Part shown: piece by piece, positions 1 through 11,926 of the stretch
How the letters are laid out: each line of letters begins with the position of its first letter
Numbering within the stretch: the first letter of the stretch is position 1
Source: Hydrangea macrophylla
Taxonomy: Eukaryota; Streptophyta; Magnoliopsida; Cornales; Hydrangeaceae
DNA: 64,000 nucleotides
NCBI GenBank assembly: GCA_033977485.1
Contig: CM066992.1
Location: 106,317,450 to 106,381,449 of the forward strand
Direction: 5' to 3'
The notes under the pieces: generated by a model
Database searches by the model: none
What the model saw: only the letters and a program-made list of their open reading frames with translations
Told to the model about the DNA's origin: nothing
Translations under genes and position numbers: made by a program

Positions 1-1383
1 CGATTTTTGATAAGTCTATCAATGTCTGAAGGACTTGATATGCGCTTAATGGATGTGGTTACAGCATATTTATATGGATCACTAGATAGTGATATACATA
101 TGAAGATCCCTGAAGGATTCAACATGCCCGAAGCATGTAAGTCAAAACCACGAGATATGTACTCTATTAAATTGCAAAGATCTCTATATGGATTAAAGCA
201 ATCCGGACGCATGTGGTACAATCGCTTGAGCGAATATCTATTGAAAGAAGGATATATAAATAATGCTATATGTCCATGTGTCTTCATTAAGAGATCAGAC
301 TCCGATTTTGCAATCATTGCAGTATATGTTGATGATCTTAATCTTGTTGGCACTCCCAAAGAGCTCACAAAAACTGCTGATTATTTGAAAAGGGAATTTG
401 AGATGAAAGATCTCGGAAAGACAAAATTTTGTCTTGGGTTGCAACTCGGGCATTTCCCTGAAGGAATTCTCTTACATCAATCCTCATATACGGAGAAAGT
501 TTTGAAACGTTTCTACATGGATAAGGCTCATCCATTGAGTACTCCTATGGTAGTCCGGTCACTTGATGTAAAGAAGGATCCCTATCGTCCTCGTGATGAT
601 AATGAAGAGCTACTTGGTCCTGAAGTACCATATCTGAGCGCTATTGGTGCTCTTATGTATTTGGCAAATTGTACACGACCAGATATCGCTTTTTCTGTCA
701 ATCTGCTTGCAAGATTTAGCTCAGCACCAACTCGAAGGCATTGGAATGGTATTAAGCACATATTTCGCTATCTCTGTGGTACAATTGATCTTGGGTTATT
801 TTATCCTAAAGGATCCAAGTCACCATTAGTTGGATATGCCGATGCTGGTTATCTCTCTGATCCACACAAAGCTCGATCTCAAACAGGTTATGTATTTACT
901 TGTGGCGATACTGCTATATCATGGCGATCTGTAAAACAGACATTAACAGCCACTTCTTCAAATCATTTTGAAATTCTTGCACTACATGAAACCAGTCGTG
1001 AATGCATTTGGTTGAGATCAATGATCCAGCATATTCAGGAATCTTGTGCCTTATCTTCGATCAAAGATAAACCGACAACGTTATATGAAGATAATGCTGC
1101 ATGCATTGCACAAATCAGAGGGGGATTCATCAAAGGAGACAGAACCAAACACATCTCACCAAAATTCTTCTATACACATGAAATCCAAAAGAAAGGTGAA
1201 ATCAATGTTCAACAAATACGTTCTATTGATAATCTCGCAGATTTATTCACAAAAGCACTACCAACTGCAACATTCAAGAAGCTAGTACACAATATTGGAA
1301 TGCGCAAACTTAAAGAAGTTTCATGTAGCAATTACTCATGTGATAATGACGGGGAGAAAGCGGCTGCTTCATATTATCAATAG
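1..1383 (+). CDS. Ty1/copia Pol, C-terminal part (reverse transcriptase and RNase H), 5' end outside window
   Basis: This reading frame is open from base 1, so it is the C-terminal 460 codons of a copia polyprotein; any start inside the window is artificial. The reverse transcriptase part shows SLYGLKQS, the catalytic YVDDL near residue 110 and the conserved SAIGALMYLANCTRPDIAF block. The RNase H part shows YADAG, a conserved Glu in HFEIL, YEDNAA and the terminal LADLFTKALP motif. There is no stop or frameshift until the TAG at 1381-1383, and the polypurine tract and LTR follow at once, as expected for a copia 3' end. It acts in cDNA synthesis inside virus-like particles. Since only the 3' third is visible, whether the element is intact cannot be judged, but this part looks young. 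Confidence 0.93.
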   Translation, partial: RFLISLSMSEGLDMRLMDVVTAYLYGSLDSDIHMKIPEGFNMPEACKSKPRDMYSIKLQRSLYGLKQSGRMWYNRLSEYLLKEGYINNAICPCVFIKRSDSDFAIIAVYVDDLNLVGTPKELTKTADYLKREFEMKDLGKTKFCLGLQLGHFPEGILLHQSSYTEKVLKRFYMDKAHPLSTPMVVRSLDVKKDPYRPRDDNEELLGPEVPYLSAIGALMYLANCTRPDIAFSVNLLARFSSAPTRRHWNGIKHIFRYLCGTIDLGLFYPKGSKSPLVGYADAGYLSDPHKARSQTGYVFTCGDTAISWRSVKQTLTATSSNHFEILALHETSRECIWLRSMIQHIQESCALSSIKDKPTTLYEDNAACIAQIRGGFIKGDRTKHISPKFFYTHEIQKKGEINVQQIRSIDNLADLFTKALPTATFKKLVHNIGMRKLKEVSCSNYSCDNDGEKAAASYYQ

Positions 1384-1390
1384 ATAGACA

Positions 1391-1402
1391 TCTAAGGGGG
1401 AG
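1391..1402 (+). other. Polypurine tract of the left-edge copia element
   Basis: The purine run AAGGGGGAG lies directly before the LTR start TGTTATG and just after the pol stop codon. This is the normal site for plus-strand cDNA priming. Confidence 0.85.
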
Positions 1403-1796
1403 TGTTATGAATGTGGATGTCTATAAATCCACTAGAGAATGTGGATGTTGTGGATGTCTATGAATCCACTAGAGATATTGCTTCACACAATGGACACTAA
1501 CCACAAGTGGACTTTCACTATACAAAATCATGGCTATATATAGCCATGGTTGTTAGTAGAAAGAATGCGGAAGAAAGAAAGAAAAGAAAAGAAAGAGGAA
1601 AGAAAGAGAGAAAAGAGAGTGACAAATATCATTTATGTATTTGAGAAATTAGTGCTTGGGTTGTAAAGGTTCAATCAATAATCAAAGGTGATCCCCCTCC
1701 GCAGTGAACGTAGGCAAATTGCCGAACCACCTGAAATATTTGTGTCCCTTTGTGTAATTATTTATTTGTGCACCAGTTATTACTAGTTTTATAACA
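1403..1796 (+). repeat. 3' LTR of the copia element (394 bp)
   Basis: The LTR starts TGTTAT and ends ATAACA, a perfect 6-bp terminal inverted repeat, directly after the polypurine tract. It contains a short tandem near-repeat of 'GTGGATGTCTATGAATCCAC' type near its start and a purine-rich AAAGAAAG tract at 1560-1620. The bases that follow (AAATC) would be the target-site duplication, but the 5' partner is outside the window, so this cannot be checked. The element lies about 0.3 kb past the stop codon of the GAUT gene, which is transcribed towards it. Confidence 0.88.
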
Positions 1797-2131
1797 AAAT
1801 CGACTTAGTAAGCATGGTACTATTAAGCAAGCATATAGTACAACTTTAGAATTTAATGGTCCAGAAATTAGTTGGTGATCTAATAATCTATTAGTTTCCT
1901 TTGACACCCTGGAGGGTATATAGACATTTCTTATGATGGTTCGGGTAATGTGGAGAGAGTAGAGACCCAAGATACATCCTTGACATGTCGATCTCCTCAA
2001 AAGTATGCAACACCTGAATATAGAGACCCTGAATGTCCCCGAAATCACACAGAAATGCATGGTTATTTTTTACCATGAATGAGACAGATCAGATTGTAGA
2101 AAAGAGCTTGGCCTTTTGAATTTCTTCCTCA
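1797..2131. other. GAUT 3' flank / probable 3' UTR
   Basis: There is no coding sequence here. Read on the minus strand it directly follows the GAUT stop codon, so it most likely holds the 3' UTR and polyadenylation region. The copia LTR bounds it on the other side. Confidence 0.5.
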
Positions 2132-5100
2132 TTATTCATTAATGTTGCAAAGCCGCAGATAGGAGTTATCAAACATTACATATCTAGACCAATACAACTT
2201 ATATTTGGTGATAGCCAGATCCAACCATGGTTTGTAGTTTCCATTGTAATGGATGACACCCGCATTCTCTATCGCTGTGTGGTTGAGGGCTGGATCATAA
2301 CCAAGTCCCAACACATGCCAGCTCCGATCCAGCGGATATGTGAGGTTGTAAAAAGTTATGAGTCCTGGAGGCAACGTGCCAAGTTTCCAAAGAGTTCTAT
2401 CTTCATTCTGCAAAACAATCCATCTGTGAGTTGGAAGCTTGAATAATAATCCAGAAATGAGCAGTATTTGAGGTTATAGTACAGAACTTTTGGGGTGAAT
2501 ATGCTATCTGGTCAGAAACTAAATCCCGTGACATATTGTAAGCACAGAAAACTAGAACTAAGAATGGAATCTTCCCAGAACCAAAAAAAAGAAAAGAAAT
2601 ATATATCCTCTGAAACAAAGTTATATCATCTTCAACTCCTATTCTCTATTCATGACAAGAACCAGAGTTGATATTAAACCTTGTTATATCCAACAACTTA
2701 GGATCCATGGCAGTTTCTTGAAAAAGAGAACCACATGATTCAAGTTAATATGACGAAATATAATCTAATGGATAATATGCCTGGTAGGATTGTAGTCAGT
2801 TCCGCAAAAATATTTGCATATATTTATTTCACACAAGGTTGTAAGTCAAACATACAATAGATAATATACATATATAGACATTCATGAGAGGAAGCAAGTG
2901 TTTCCCTACGTCAAAGCATGTATAAACCTTTTTTTTTTCTTTTTTTTTTTTTCCCTTTTAATAAGCATGGCCTTTTGCTTTTGGGTGTGTGGGTTACAGT
3001 GGGTAGGAGTAGGACAATAAGGCTTACCCTGTCTTGCCATCCATGATATATTCCAGTGATGTCACGCTTTCTCCATTCCTTCAAATCAAAAATATTCATG
3101 CCAAATGCCCAACCACAAGCATTTGGATCAAAATTATCAGATATCTTTGGATTAGAGAAGTTCAGATACTTATCAAACCTATGAAAGCTCTCTTTGCAGG
3201 TCTCCACTGCACCATTCACCATCCCTTGCAGATTAATGGACCAAAGAGGTGTCAGATCCTTCTGAACTACAATATCATCATCCAAAAACAGTATTTTATC
3301 CAGCTTTGGATAAGCTTCAGGAAGGTAGAATCTGAGATGATTCAGCATGGATAAATATTTAGGATTCCTATATTTGAGATTGTCAGACCCAACAGAGATG
3401 GAAGAAGCTTGATGTGCCTTAAAATAATATTCCTTCATTCGAGCAGACTCGAGTTGACGTAGAACAGGACAGTACGAGGAATTGAGCCATGTAAAATCAT
3501 CAATGCTCTCAACTTGGATTGCCGCACTGGCAGGAGGGTTGACAAGAAACCACATTTTCATTGCCGCAAAATTCAATTTATCTGTCACTATATGGAAAAC
3601 ATGCTTTTCAGGTTCCTTGGCGTGTAGCACTGTTGAGTTCACAACAACAGATGTCGCAAGTACATTGTCAGAGAATATAGCATAATGGTATAGCGAAGGA
3701 TCTTCAAGTTTGGCCTTGTTAGGAAACCTTTTCTTTTCATAACCCTGCATGAAATAGTCCGTTGTGAGCTGTAAAGGCAGGCAATGCAATGGTTTAGGGA
3801 GCGTTTTAGCAGCTAGCTGAATCAAGAATGCACTCTGTTTCTTCAGTGCATTAACATTCACTTCCATAGACTGAAGCATGGCCCTTAACTTCCTCGCTAC
3901 TGTGATACAGTCATATAAACGGTCCTTAGCTATGGACAAAATCTGACCCATAGCTTTTGCTTGATCAAGTGCACTGGATGAGGGAAGAAGAGGAAACTAC
4001 AAATAAAAACCAATAACTAACACGTTTACTTGGTAACCTGGATAAAATCAATATAACAATACCTCGCCTGGAGCTCTGCGTCAGAATTAGCTTCTCCAAT
4101 TGCATGTTGACTTTCCCTTGAATATTTCATAAGATTGTCGTATAGACCAGATTCATTCTTAGCTTTTGCAATATTTGCATAGGCCTTTGCCATTATGATC
4201 TGATCACGCATGAGTTTCAAGGTAGAATCAGAGTTTGGATTTTCGTATTCCTTCCTCCATATACTATACTTTCCCTTCACAGTGGTGTCAAACTCTTTAG
4301 CTCGTTCAATGGCAGCTGATTGCATCTGGTTATCAATCTCTTTGTCTTGGAGGATTAGCTCTGCAGTGCGCCGGTCCCTTCTCTCCTGTCGTAACCTCTG
4401 AAGTGCAAGGAAAGTCACGACAGTAAATCAACTGATCAAAACATATATAGGAACACAAATACAAGAAATTAACATTTCACCCGGCGCTTGAGCTTCACTG
4501 GGTTCATTGCAGACATTTCTGGATGCAGTGTTCCACCTCCAAATTGATCCTCGTCAGTGGAATGCTCAGCGTCATCTTCAAATCTTTCTTCTTGAAATGG
4601 ACCTTCTTGTGTCTGAGAGTATAAAAGAAATAGAATCATTCCAGTCTATCAGCAATTTCGAGATTCTGATATCAGCTACTTGATCAAGAACAACTTGAAG
4701 ATCAGAGTCCCACTGAAAGATACACTCAAGATCATAAAATTGTTGTAACACATGGAATTTTTTGAGGTAGAGATGACAAAATCCTAATGTAAGGTTCACT
4801 CAAGATCAGAAATGGTTGTGATGCACGGAAATTTTTGAGCTAGAGATGACAAAATATTCAGTTACATCACTTCTTTACCTACAAAACAAAATTTTAAAAT
4901 GGATTGTACTACCTGTGAACTCCTCGGTTGGTCATGATTTTCATCAACAGGGTTTCTCCAGACCCAGGAAGTAGAAAGGTCCCTTGAATTCACAGTCCTA
5001 ATTCGAATAGCACCGGAAGGGTCGCTGTAAGTCACAATTATGTCAATATCCTGCATAAGTAAATGCACTAAGCACCATTACACAAATGTCTACCATGAAA

Positions 5101-6980
5101 AGGATGAAAACTGCCAATACCTATTTTGACTAGTATAAAAACTGCTAATACCTTTTCATCTGGATGGTTGCCAACTGCAGCAGCAGACTTTCTGTGATCT
5201 TGCTCCTGATTAGCCATCAATTGGTCCAAACAGTGAGTAAATGAACGAAATGTGTTTTGCCAGTTGAGAAATAAGAGGTTACATACATAAATAATGCTTG
5301 GAGATATATTGATATTTTCTATCTACTTTTCTTTCTTTCTCTTGTTTTTTTGGATGTAGCGGGGAGGGTTGGTGGTTTATTGGAGACAAGTACTATCACT
5401 AAAGATTCCAGCAATTTGAGAGCTGCCATGTGAGCTCTTCTTTTGTCATTCCACTTAACAAGACTAGCTTATATTACATCATTGACCATCTCATGATCTC
5501 ACCAACTTTATTTAGATCCTTGTATGATTTCTTGACGAATATTCTTTAAAAAACCGAATTGGAGGAACACGTAGCATGCAACAAGGAAGTGACCCGCTAC
5601 AAAGATTGAGAAAAATAACATTGTCAGGTCCAATATCATGAGATAAGATGATCAACTCGGCTGATACGATGTCGTATCGTTACTAATCTCGCGAGACGAC
5701 TCACGATAACGCAATAACTCAACTGAGACACGTTGCATCTCTCATGCGCACATGTCTAGAGCACACAACCAAATGAAGATGAAACAAACATAAGATCACA
5801 AGAAGAGCTTTGATGACAAGCATGGCTAATCCACTACAAAACTTTCCTAGAGTCAGGAAACTCATCGTTAAAATGACTGAAATTGCACAATACTATGAAT
5901 AAGTTCAACTGTGAATCACAACATATGATACTTTATTCATACATTTGACGGGTGGTAAGAAAGAAATGAGATTCAAACCTTTCTTTCAGTACATTGAGGA
6001 CAATCATACAAGTTCCAATATCCTCTGAGCTCTCTTTGACTGGGAAAACAAATACAATAACAAAAAAAATGCAAGGATGAAATTCAGTTACTGAGACAAA
6101 CAACATTCATCAATTATGACGAGTACTACAAACAGTTTGATAAAAATAAATGTGCCTGAATGTGTGTTTTATTTAGATCCATTTACAAAAATAGTGATGA
6201 TGCTCGTGAGTGGTCTTACACTTTTAGGGTATCTGATGTACCTGCGCCGACAAGAGCTATATGAATCATCACCTGTGGGGATATATAGAGAAATATAAGA
6301 CAGTACTCAAATGTGAAAATTAAATACGTAAAATGCATATCTATCAAGAATAAAACAATTGAAAGCTATGGTTCTATAAAAAGCAAAGACTTATTAAAGG
6401 TACGTTGGATGCAAAATGCATTGATAATATGTTCATGCAAGATTCGTAGAAAGCTATGGCAAAATTCTAAGCCTTATGGATTGGTGTATTTCCTCTCTTC
6501 ATCTTTGATTTTGTTTTTTGTTTTTTTTTTTTTTTTTTTTTCGATTTTAAGTAGAATATGTACAGTGCTCCATGGAAGCAAGCAAGCAGGTGTTTTCTTT
6601 TTGATGCAGTTGTTGAATTTAATTGAAAGATGTGGGCGGGCCCTAGAATAGATAGAGCACATTGACATTAATTCCAACTGTCATTTTCATTTTAACACTA
6701 GCCAAAAAAGATAACAGGCATAACAAATTTGATCCCCATTCAATAACACACGTAACGTAAGGGATCTAACTACTAAATTGATCTCGGGTACAGGTTGAGG
6801 AGTATAACGAGTATATAAAAATATACATAGAAATACAATTATTATAGGAAAGGAGATGGTGCTGCTGATCAAGATGGAGCTGGTGCTGGAGTCTGTCTTT
6901 CTTACTTCTGAAGGAGAAGTGCTGCCGCACTCCTTCACCTTGTCGAAACAATAATCTCGCAGAGTACCAAAAGCCCTCAT
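2132..6980 (-). CDS. GAUT3: Galacturonosyltransferase (GT8, GAUT1/GAUT3 branch), spliced gene
   Basis: This enzyme adds galacturonic acid from UDP-GalA to homogalacturonan in the Golgi (known for the family). Six clear exons, in transcription order: 5152-5205, 4913-5050, 4481-4612, 4063-4397, 3028-3973, 2132-2407. All junctions are GT-AG and keep frame. Two 5' exons are tentative: 6774-6980, which begins with ATG and holds a hydrophobic stretch near residues 43-57 that would be a type II membrane anchor, and 6010-6039. With both, the protein is about 705 residues, close to plant GAUT3. The exon 3028-3973 carries the GT8 core: FSDNVLATSVVVNST, the metal-binding LDDDIV near residue 530, and ACGWAFGMN. 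The last exon carries LWKLGTLPPGLITF and IHYNGNYKPW. Wording around KESFHRFDKYLNFSNPKIS and YDPALN fits GAUT3 better than GAUT4. No damage is seen. The family is certain, the exact member likely, the first two exons unsure. Confidence 0.88.
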
Positions 6981-7729
6981 ACAAATGGAAATGGAAGTGC
7001 GAAACTTTAATAAAACAAAATTTGGAGAAAGTAATTCAAAGTAGTATAATAATATAAGCAGGGAAGGAAGGAAGGAATAGGTGAACGTGATGAAAGAAAC
7101 GAAGATGATGATGATGATGATGATGATGATGGTTGATGATTGTTGTGTTGAGAGGAAATGGAAATATCAAATAGGAGTAGTACATTATATATTATACATA
7201 CATACATACATACATACATACATACATACCAGGAAGACGAAGACGAAGAAGAAGATAAGCATCCACACAGACTTGAAAAGTCCACCTGACATGATTGATT
7301 GCAGCTTCGACAGACAGATTCAGATTCAGATTGCTTTTTCTTCAGTGGGAATATGGAAATCAGAAATTGTACCAGATCTCTCTCTATTATAGCTTCTTCC
7401 ACCTACCAAAAGTTCTCTCTCTCTCTCTCTCTGTCTTTTAACTTTTAATAATAAGTGAATGAATCACTTCTACACCCTGCTGTAGTTTTTGATCGAGAAA
7501 TCATTTTTGGTTTTGGACAAAATATCTGAGAGAAGGCAACTTGGGTTGGGTTGGGTTGGGTTGGGTTGGGTACGTTCTCTCTGCGCTTCGCGTTCAATTC
7601 CTCTTCTTCACTACCGGTATGGGTGTGTGTGATCTTCCTTCGGCCTTAGGGTTCCGGCGACTTAAAATTAGGAATAGGGTTTTGTTTTTCCTATTGCTTC
7701 CCATTTTCGCTTTTGAAGAACTATTTTTA
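6981..7729 (-). promoter_or_regulatory. Upstream region of the GAUT gene with several microsatellites
   Basis: The probable promoter and 5' UTR of the GAUT gene lie here, read on the minus strand. Simple repeats seen on the plus strand are (GAT)n at about 7104-7130, (CATA)n at about 7196-7229, (CT)n near 7415-7432 and (TTGGG)6 at 7541-7570. No TATA box can be assigned with confidence. Short frames in this stretch are repeat artefacts. If the real GAUT start is further upstream than 6980, part of this would be transcribed. Confidence 0.45.
7541..7570 (+). repeat. (TTGGG)6 tandem repeat, potential G-quadruplex
   Basis: There are six uninterrupted copies of TTGGG, so six G3 tracts are separated by 2-nt loops. 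This meets the usual rule for an intramolecular G-quadruplex on the plus strand. It lies about 560 bp upstream of the proposed GAUT start codon, with the G-rich strand opposite to the GAUT sense strand. It is not the plant telomere repeat (TTTAGGG). Confidence 0.85.
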
Positions 7730-8820
7730 CCGTCCGTTTGGTATGATTTTAAAATAGAATATAATTGAATTGGAAAGAATAGAAAAGAAAAGAAATAATT
7801 GAAATTGATTTACAATTTTAATTCTTGTGTTTGTTTTGGAAGATAAATAAAATAAAATGAATCACGGTCATTTATTACATTACCCACATAAGAGCATCTC
7901 CAATGGGGCTACCAAATCCACTACCAAAGTCATAAAATGATAGCTCATCAAATTTAATCCACTCCAATGTAAGGGCAAATGCTCTACCAAAAAATGACAA
8001 AGTCATTTACATTGTCAAATTTGAGACATCAAATGACTTTTGTCAAATGAATGGGCCCACAAATATTTGCAATACCAACGGATATATTTTGTGTTTTTAC
8101 TTTTATACCCTTCCAAATGTCTATAAATAAAAAACTTGAACCCAATTTTTATATTGTGGTCTCTTGTCCAATTTTATTATTATTATTTTTTTCCTTACAA
8201 TGGTTGGTTGAGTCTCACCCAAGATCCAATTGTTGGTAACTTGCAGTCACAAAATAATTGAGTGTCTCCATCTCCATGATTATGTTTTTTTTTTTATTAT
8301 TTTTTTTTTATGATTAATGAAAATGTTAAGTTCTTGTTGAATTCATTAATCCGTAGAGATTCATAGATTAACATTTTCTTACAAATATGCATACTAGCAT
8401 TTAGCACTATTGTAGGTGAAAGTTGACTAGGAGAATGGTTGTTGATCCAAAATTTGGTAGTTTGGATGAAATCTACCATTGGAGCAGTATTGTCAAAATA
8501 TAGCTTTTTGGTACTGTAGCAGTGTCAAATTATAGCTTTGAGATGGAAAAAATAGCTTTTTGCATTGGAAATGCTCTAAAAAGAGGATGTGTGAAATATA
8601 TAGGGGTAAATTTGGTATATCACATTATTTCACTTAAAGTGAAATCATTTCTCACCAAATCCTACCAAAAGTGATAGGATTTGTTTTTGGGCTAAACAAG
8701 AATTGGTGAGAATTGGCTAGAATTGAAAATCAATTCTTTTGTCAAATCAAACACAAGAATTGCCACAAACAAAAATTGCAAATCAATTCTTTTCTAGTTT
8801 GTGGCATACCAAACGGACTG
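7730..8820. mobile_element. PIF/Harbinger-type MITE (outer)
   Basis: The left end CCGTCCGTTTGGTATG and the right end CATACCAAACGGACTG form a 16-bp terminal inverted repeat with one mismatch. Both ends are flanked by TTA (7727-7729 and 8821-8823), the 3-bp target duplication of PIF/Harbinger elements. No transposase is present, so it is non-autonomous. A second MITE at 7892-8576 splits it; without that the element would be about 400 bp. It sits about 0.75-1.8 kb upstream of the proposed GAUT start. Confidence 0.82.
7892..8576. mobile_element. Nested Harbinger-type MITE (inner)
   Basis: The left end GAGCATCTCCAATG and the right end CATTGGAAATGCTC form inverted repeats with one mismatch, flanked on both sides by TAA (7889-7891 and 8577-8579). 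It lies wholly inside the MITE at 7730-8820, so it inserted later. The interior is AT-rich, has no coding sequence, and includes T-rich tracts near 8160-8310. Confidence 0.82.
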
Positions 8821-8958
8821 TTAGAGTTTTGGATAGGACAAGTTCTTTTTTTTATTTTGGTATTTTTTTTTTAAGTAGAAGATAAATAAATTAAATTAAA
8901 TTAAATTTTTTTTTAAGGTATCTCTTACAAATTATATATTTAAGAAGTTGGCATAATT
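8821..8958. other. AT-rich spacer between the MITE pair and the inverted-repeat arm
   Basis: The stretch is T-rich and AT-rich with no coding sequence. It separates the Harbinger MITE from the left end of the large inverted repeat. Confidence 0.5.
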
Positions 8959-9500
8959 TCGATCGAGAATTGCAGAACATTGTTTAGTTGTTTTGTTTAT
9001 TGTATATGAGGTTCGACTGTTCAATTCTCAATTCGGACTCTTAGTATACGACTTTGGGTTGATCAGAGATAATGTAACAACACAGATAAGTATGATTAAG
9101 AATAATGGATTTACGCGATGACGTTAGATAATATGCGGTTCATGTACGAGTTCGATATCCGTTCATCTCAATCAGAGTAGCTAGGCCACATGGGAAGTCA
9201 TGTATCAGTAGTAGTACTGAGCTTAAGTGGGTTTGATAAGTTTTGGAAATGGTACTTGGGCAGACGTTTGGTCATGATATGCTTTCACATGCAGTGGATG
9301 ATTTATATCCTTAACGAGCAGTGGGCAGGACCATGTAGTCTTAATATAGCAGTGGATGGTTTATATCTTTAACGAATAGTGGATGGGGATCACTGGTTTA
9401 CATCGATGAGTTGTGGCAATAGATTTGATATGTTGTTGTTCAAAAGTGTTGTATCCCTAACATGCAGTGGATGATTTATATACTTAACGAGCAGGGGATG

Positions 9501-11891
9501 TGTGGGACCTCGACCCGCCGTGGTCGGAATACCTGCTAGTACAACTCAACTAATCAACAACAATAAATCTAACCTGTGATTAACAGATTTATACAAAAAC
9601 ACCTTATTATAGAACTTAAAATATTCACACATCTTAGGTATTATACATTAACCTAATCCAACACAACAAACTTAAAAGTTAAGTGTTTACAACATCCTGA
9701 AAAAGTTACAACTAAACGGTATTTTAAAATTTTCTGACAAAATACCACTCTTGTGGTCAACCCATAGCAACCCCAGACCTATGGCAGTGCAATTCCTAAT
9801 TCAGCTTCATTAAAGGGGTACCTGCACAGAAAATCTATGTGGGCGTGAGAAAAATCACGGCTCATTACAACTAGATAAAACAAAATGCAAGTTTAAGCAT
9901 ATAAACAGCCCAGCCCAGCCCAGCACAGCACAAATACAACATTTATGCAATATTAAAATGCAACTCATACATGCCGTGACTCACACACCCGGGCCCAACA
10001 GCTTTAGCCTTTCGCGGCTTATTACCAAGTTTTCAGCTACTTGGCTTAACAGCTCAGCAATGCAAGTGCACAACATACATGTCATGCCAGCTATGTATAT
10101 AAACATAAATTGCAATACAGCAATATCTAGAAGACCCATCTCAAATTCAGCAAGCGTGTAAAATCCACCTTTCTACTTGCTCCTCGGTCAACTCCTTGGG
10201 TCAGTTACTACTAGTCTCGGTCCCTGAAATCATAAAAATTAGATTTCATAGCAAATATAGTATTAATATAGATAATAATCCACAAATCTTATAATAACAA
10301 CAACAAAAATTAACAACTTAGGCTTTCTAATTGAAAAAGAATCTATATTTCTCAAACTTCAACTTCATAACTAGTAAGTAAAAATAGACATCTTCTATAA
10401 TAAATAAAAATGTAGAAAGAAACAACTTCCATAATAAATAAAAATTTAAGAAGTTCAAGTTGTAATTGAAACAATCCAAATTCCCAAAATCACACCCAAA
10501 TAGCCCCTAATCTCTAACTTTCTCTCTCTACCCAAGTGAAGTTTATATATATATATATATAACAACTCTTCCATGGAGGCTTTCAAGTTCTACCAACTCT
10601 TGGAGACATACGTTTTTAACTCAAAATAATAGTCACAATGCATTAAAAAAAACCCCATCTAACATTGTTCACCACAACCATCAAATAAAAAAAAAATCAA
10701 GAACCCATTTCTAACTTCTAAAGCTCAAAAACATCTTCAATGGTGTTTTACCAAAATCATAACCCAATTCTTCCAAACCCAAAACTAACATTCTCATATG
10801 CTTCTCAAATATGTTATTAGCATCTAGCAAATTTAAATGTCAAGTTATAATCAACAATTTTTACAAACCAAGCAAGACCCATAAGCTAGAGGTTTAAAAA
10901 CACACACTACACCAAGAACACACACTAATCTCTACTACTCTTCCCAACTCTTCCCAACTCAACTATTTCAAAGCTTGTTGTAAGAGTACTCCAAAGCATT
11001 AAAAACATCATTCTAACAACAAAAATCAACCCACATATAGATTTGAAACAATAATTTTTAAGAACCCATAAAGCTCAAAAGCTTCAAATTTCATCCATGG
11101 TGGTTATCACCTCAAACCCAACTCAATCCTTTCAAGACTTGAACTAGGAGTGTTTCATGACATTAATAACATACTCTCAACACTTAAAACATCAAAATCA
11201 AAACCCAAACAAAAACTCAATTTTCGGATTTATTAAAAACCCTTAAATTTCAACACCCCGACAATTGCAAAATCAACAATACTCAAGCAAAACTTGCCAT
11301 ACATTGTATACATATCACCCAAGGCATATAAAATACATATTCACTATCAAAATCAACCCCATAAATCTCCAATTTTTGGATTTCTACCAAACCCTAAAAA
11401 CACATCTTGCAAACTTGCTCAAAATTCAAGTTTAACATGAAAAACTTCCTACCACACCATATATACATATCAAAGAGCATTTAAGCAAGTTCTAAAACAT
11501 AAATTTACAACTTTAATCCCTCAATTTCATATTCTAAGAAAAGAATTCAAAAATCCCAATTCACACTTTCAACCAATTTCACATACCTAGGGTGTAGAAG
11601 ATGAAGATTCCTCCATTTCTTCCCAATTTCTATGTCTTTTTTCCCTTTACTCTTCTTCTTTTTCTTCTTCTTCTTCCCCTCTTCCTCTCTTTCTCTTCTC
11701 TTCTTCTTCACTGTAACTCTCTCAAGCTATACAGTCAAGGAGACTAACGTATCTCCCTAAAATTGATTTTTTAACTTTTTAAAAATTATGTTTAACACCC
11801 CAACTTTCTTTAAAACAAGCACTTGAGTTCTCAGCTTAATAGAGTAAATGATTTATTATTTTAATATTCTTTTTCAGGTTCGGGTCTCACA
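9501..11891 (-). repeat. 3' LTR of the Tekay element (2.39 kb)
   Basis: This is a direct repeat of 16717-27179 less the insertions. It contains a (TA)n tract near 10545-10560 and a pyrimidine-rich CTTCTT tract near 11640-11720. Compared with the other LTR it lacks about 210 bp between 'GAGTTCTCA' and 'AGCTTAATAG' (compare 26910-27130). On the plus strand C far exceeds G, so the sense strand is G-rich. Confidence 0.9.
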
Positions 11892-11908
11892 GCCCTCCCC
11901 CCGTTAAA
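11892..11908 (-). other. Polypurine tract of the Tekay element
   Basis: On the minus strand a purine run with GGGGGGAGGGC abuts the start of the 3' LTR (TGTGAGACC). This is the plus-strand primer site expected for a gypsy element. Confidence 0.8.
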
Positions 11909-11926
11909 GAATTTCGTCCCCGAAAT

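Noticed and set aside
7007..7402. Frames of 103-131 codons in the GAUT upstream region
   Set aside because: They are made of microsatellites (GAT, CATA, CT) and show no motif.
7541..7570. (TTGGG)6 as an interstitial telomere
   Set aside because: The plant telomere unit is TTTAGGG; this unit differs and the tract is only 30 bp.
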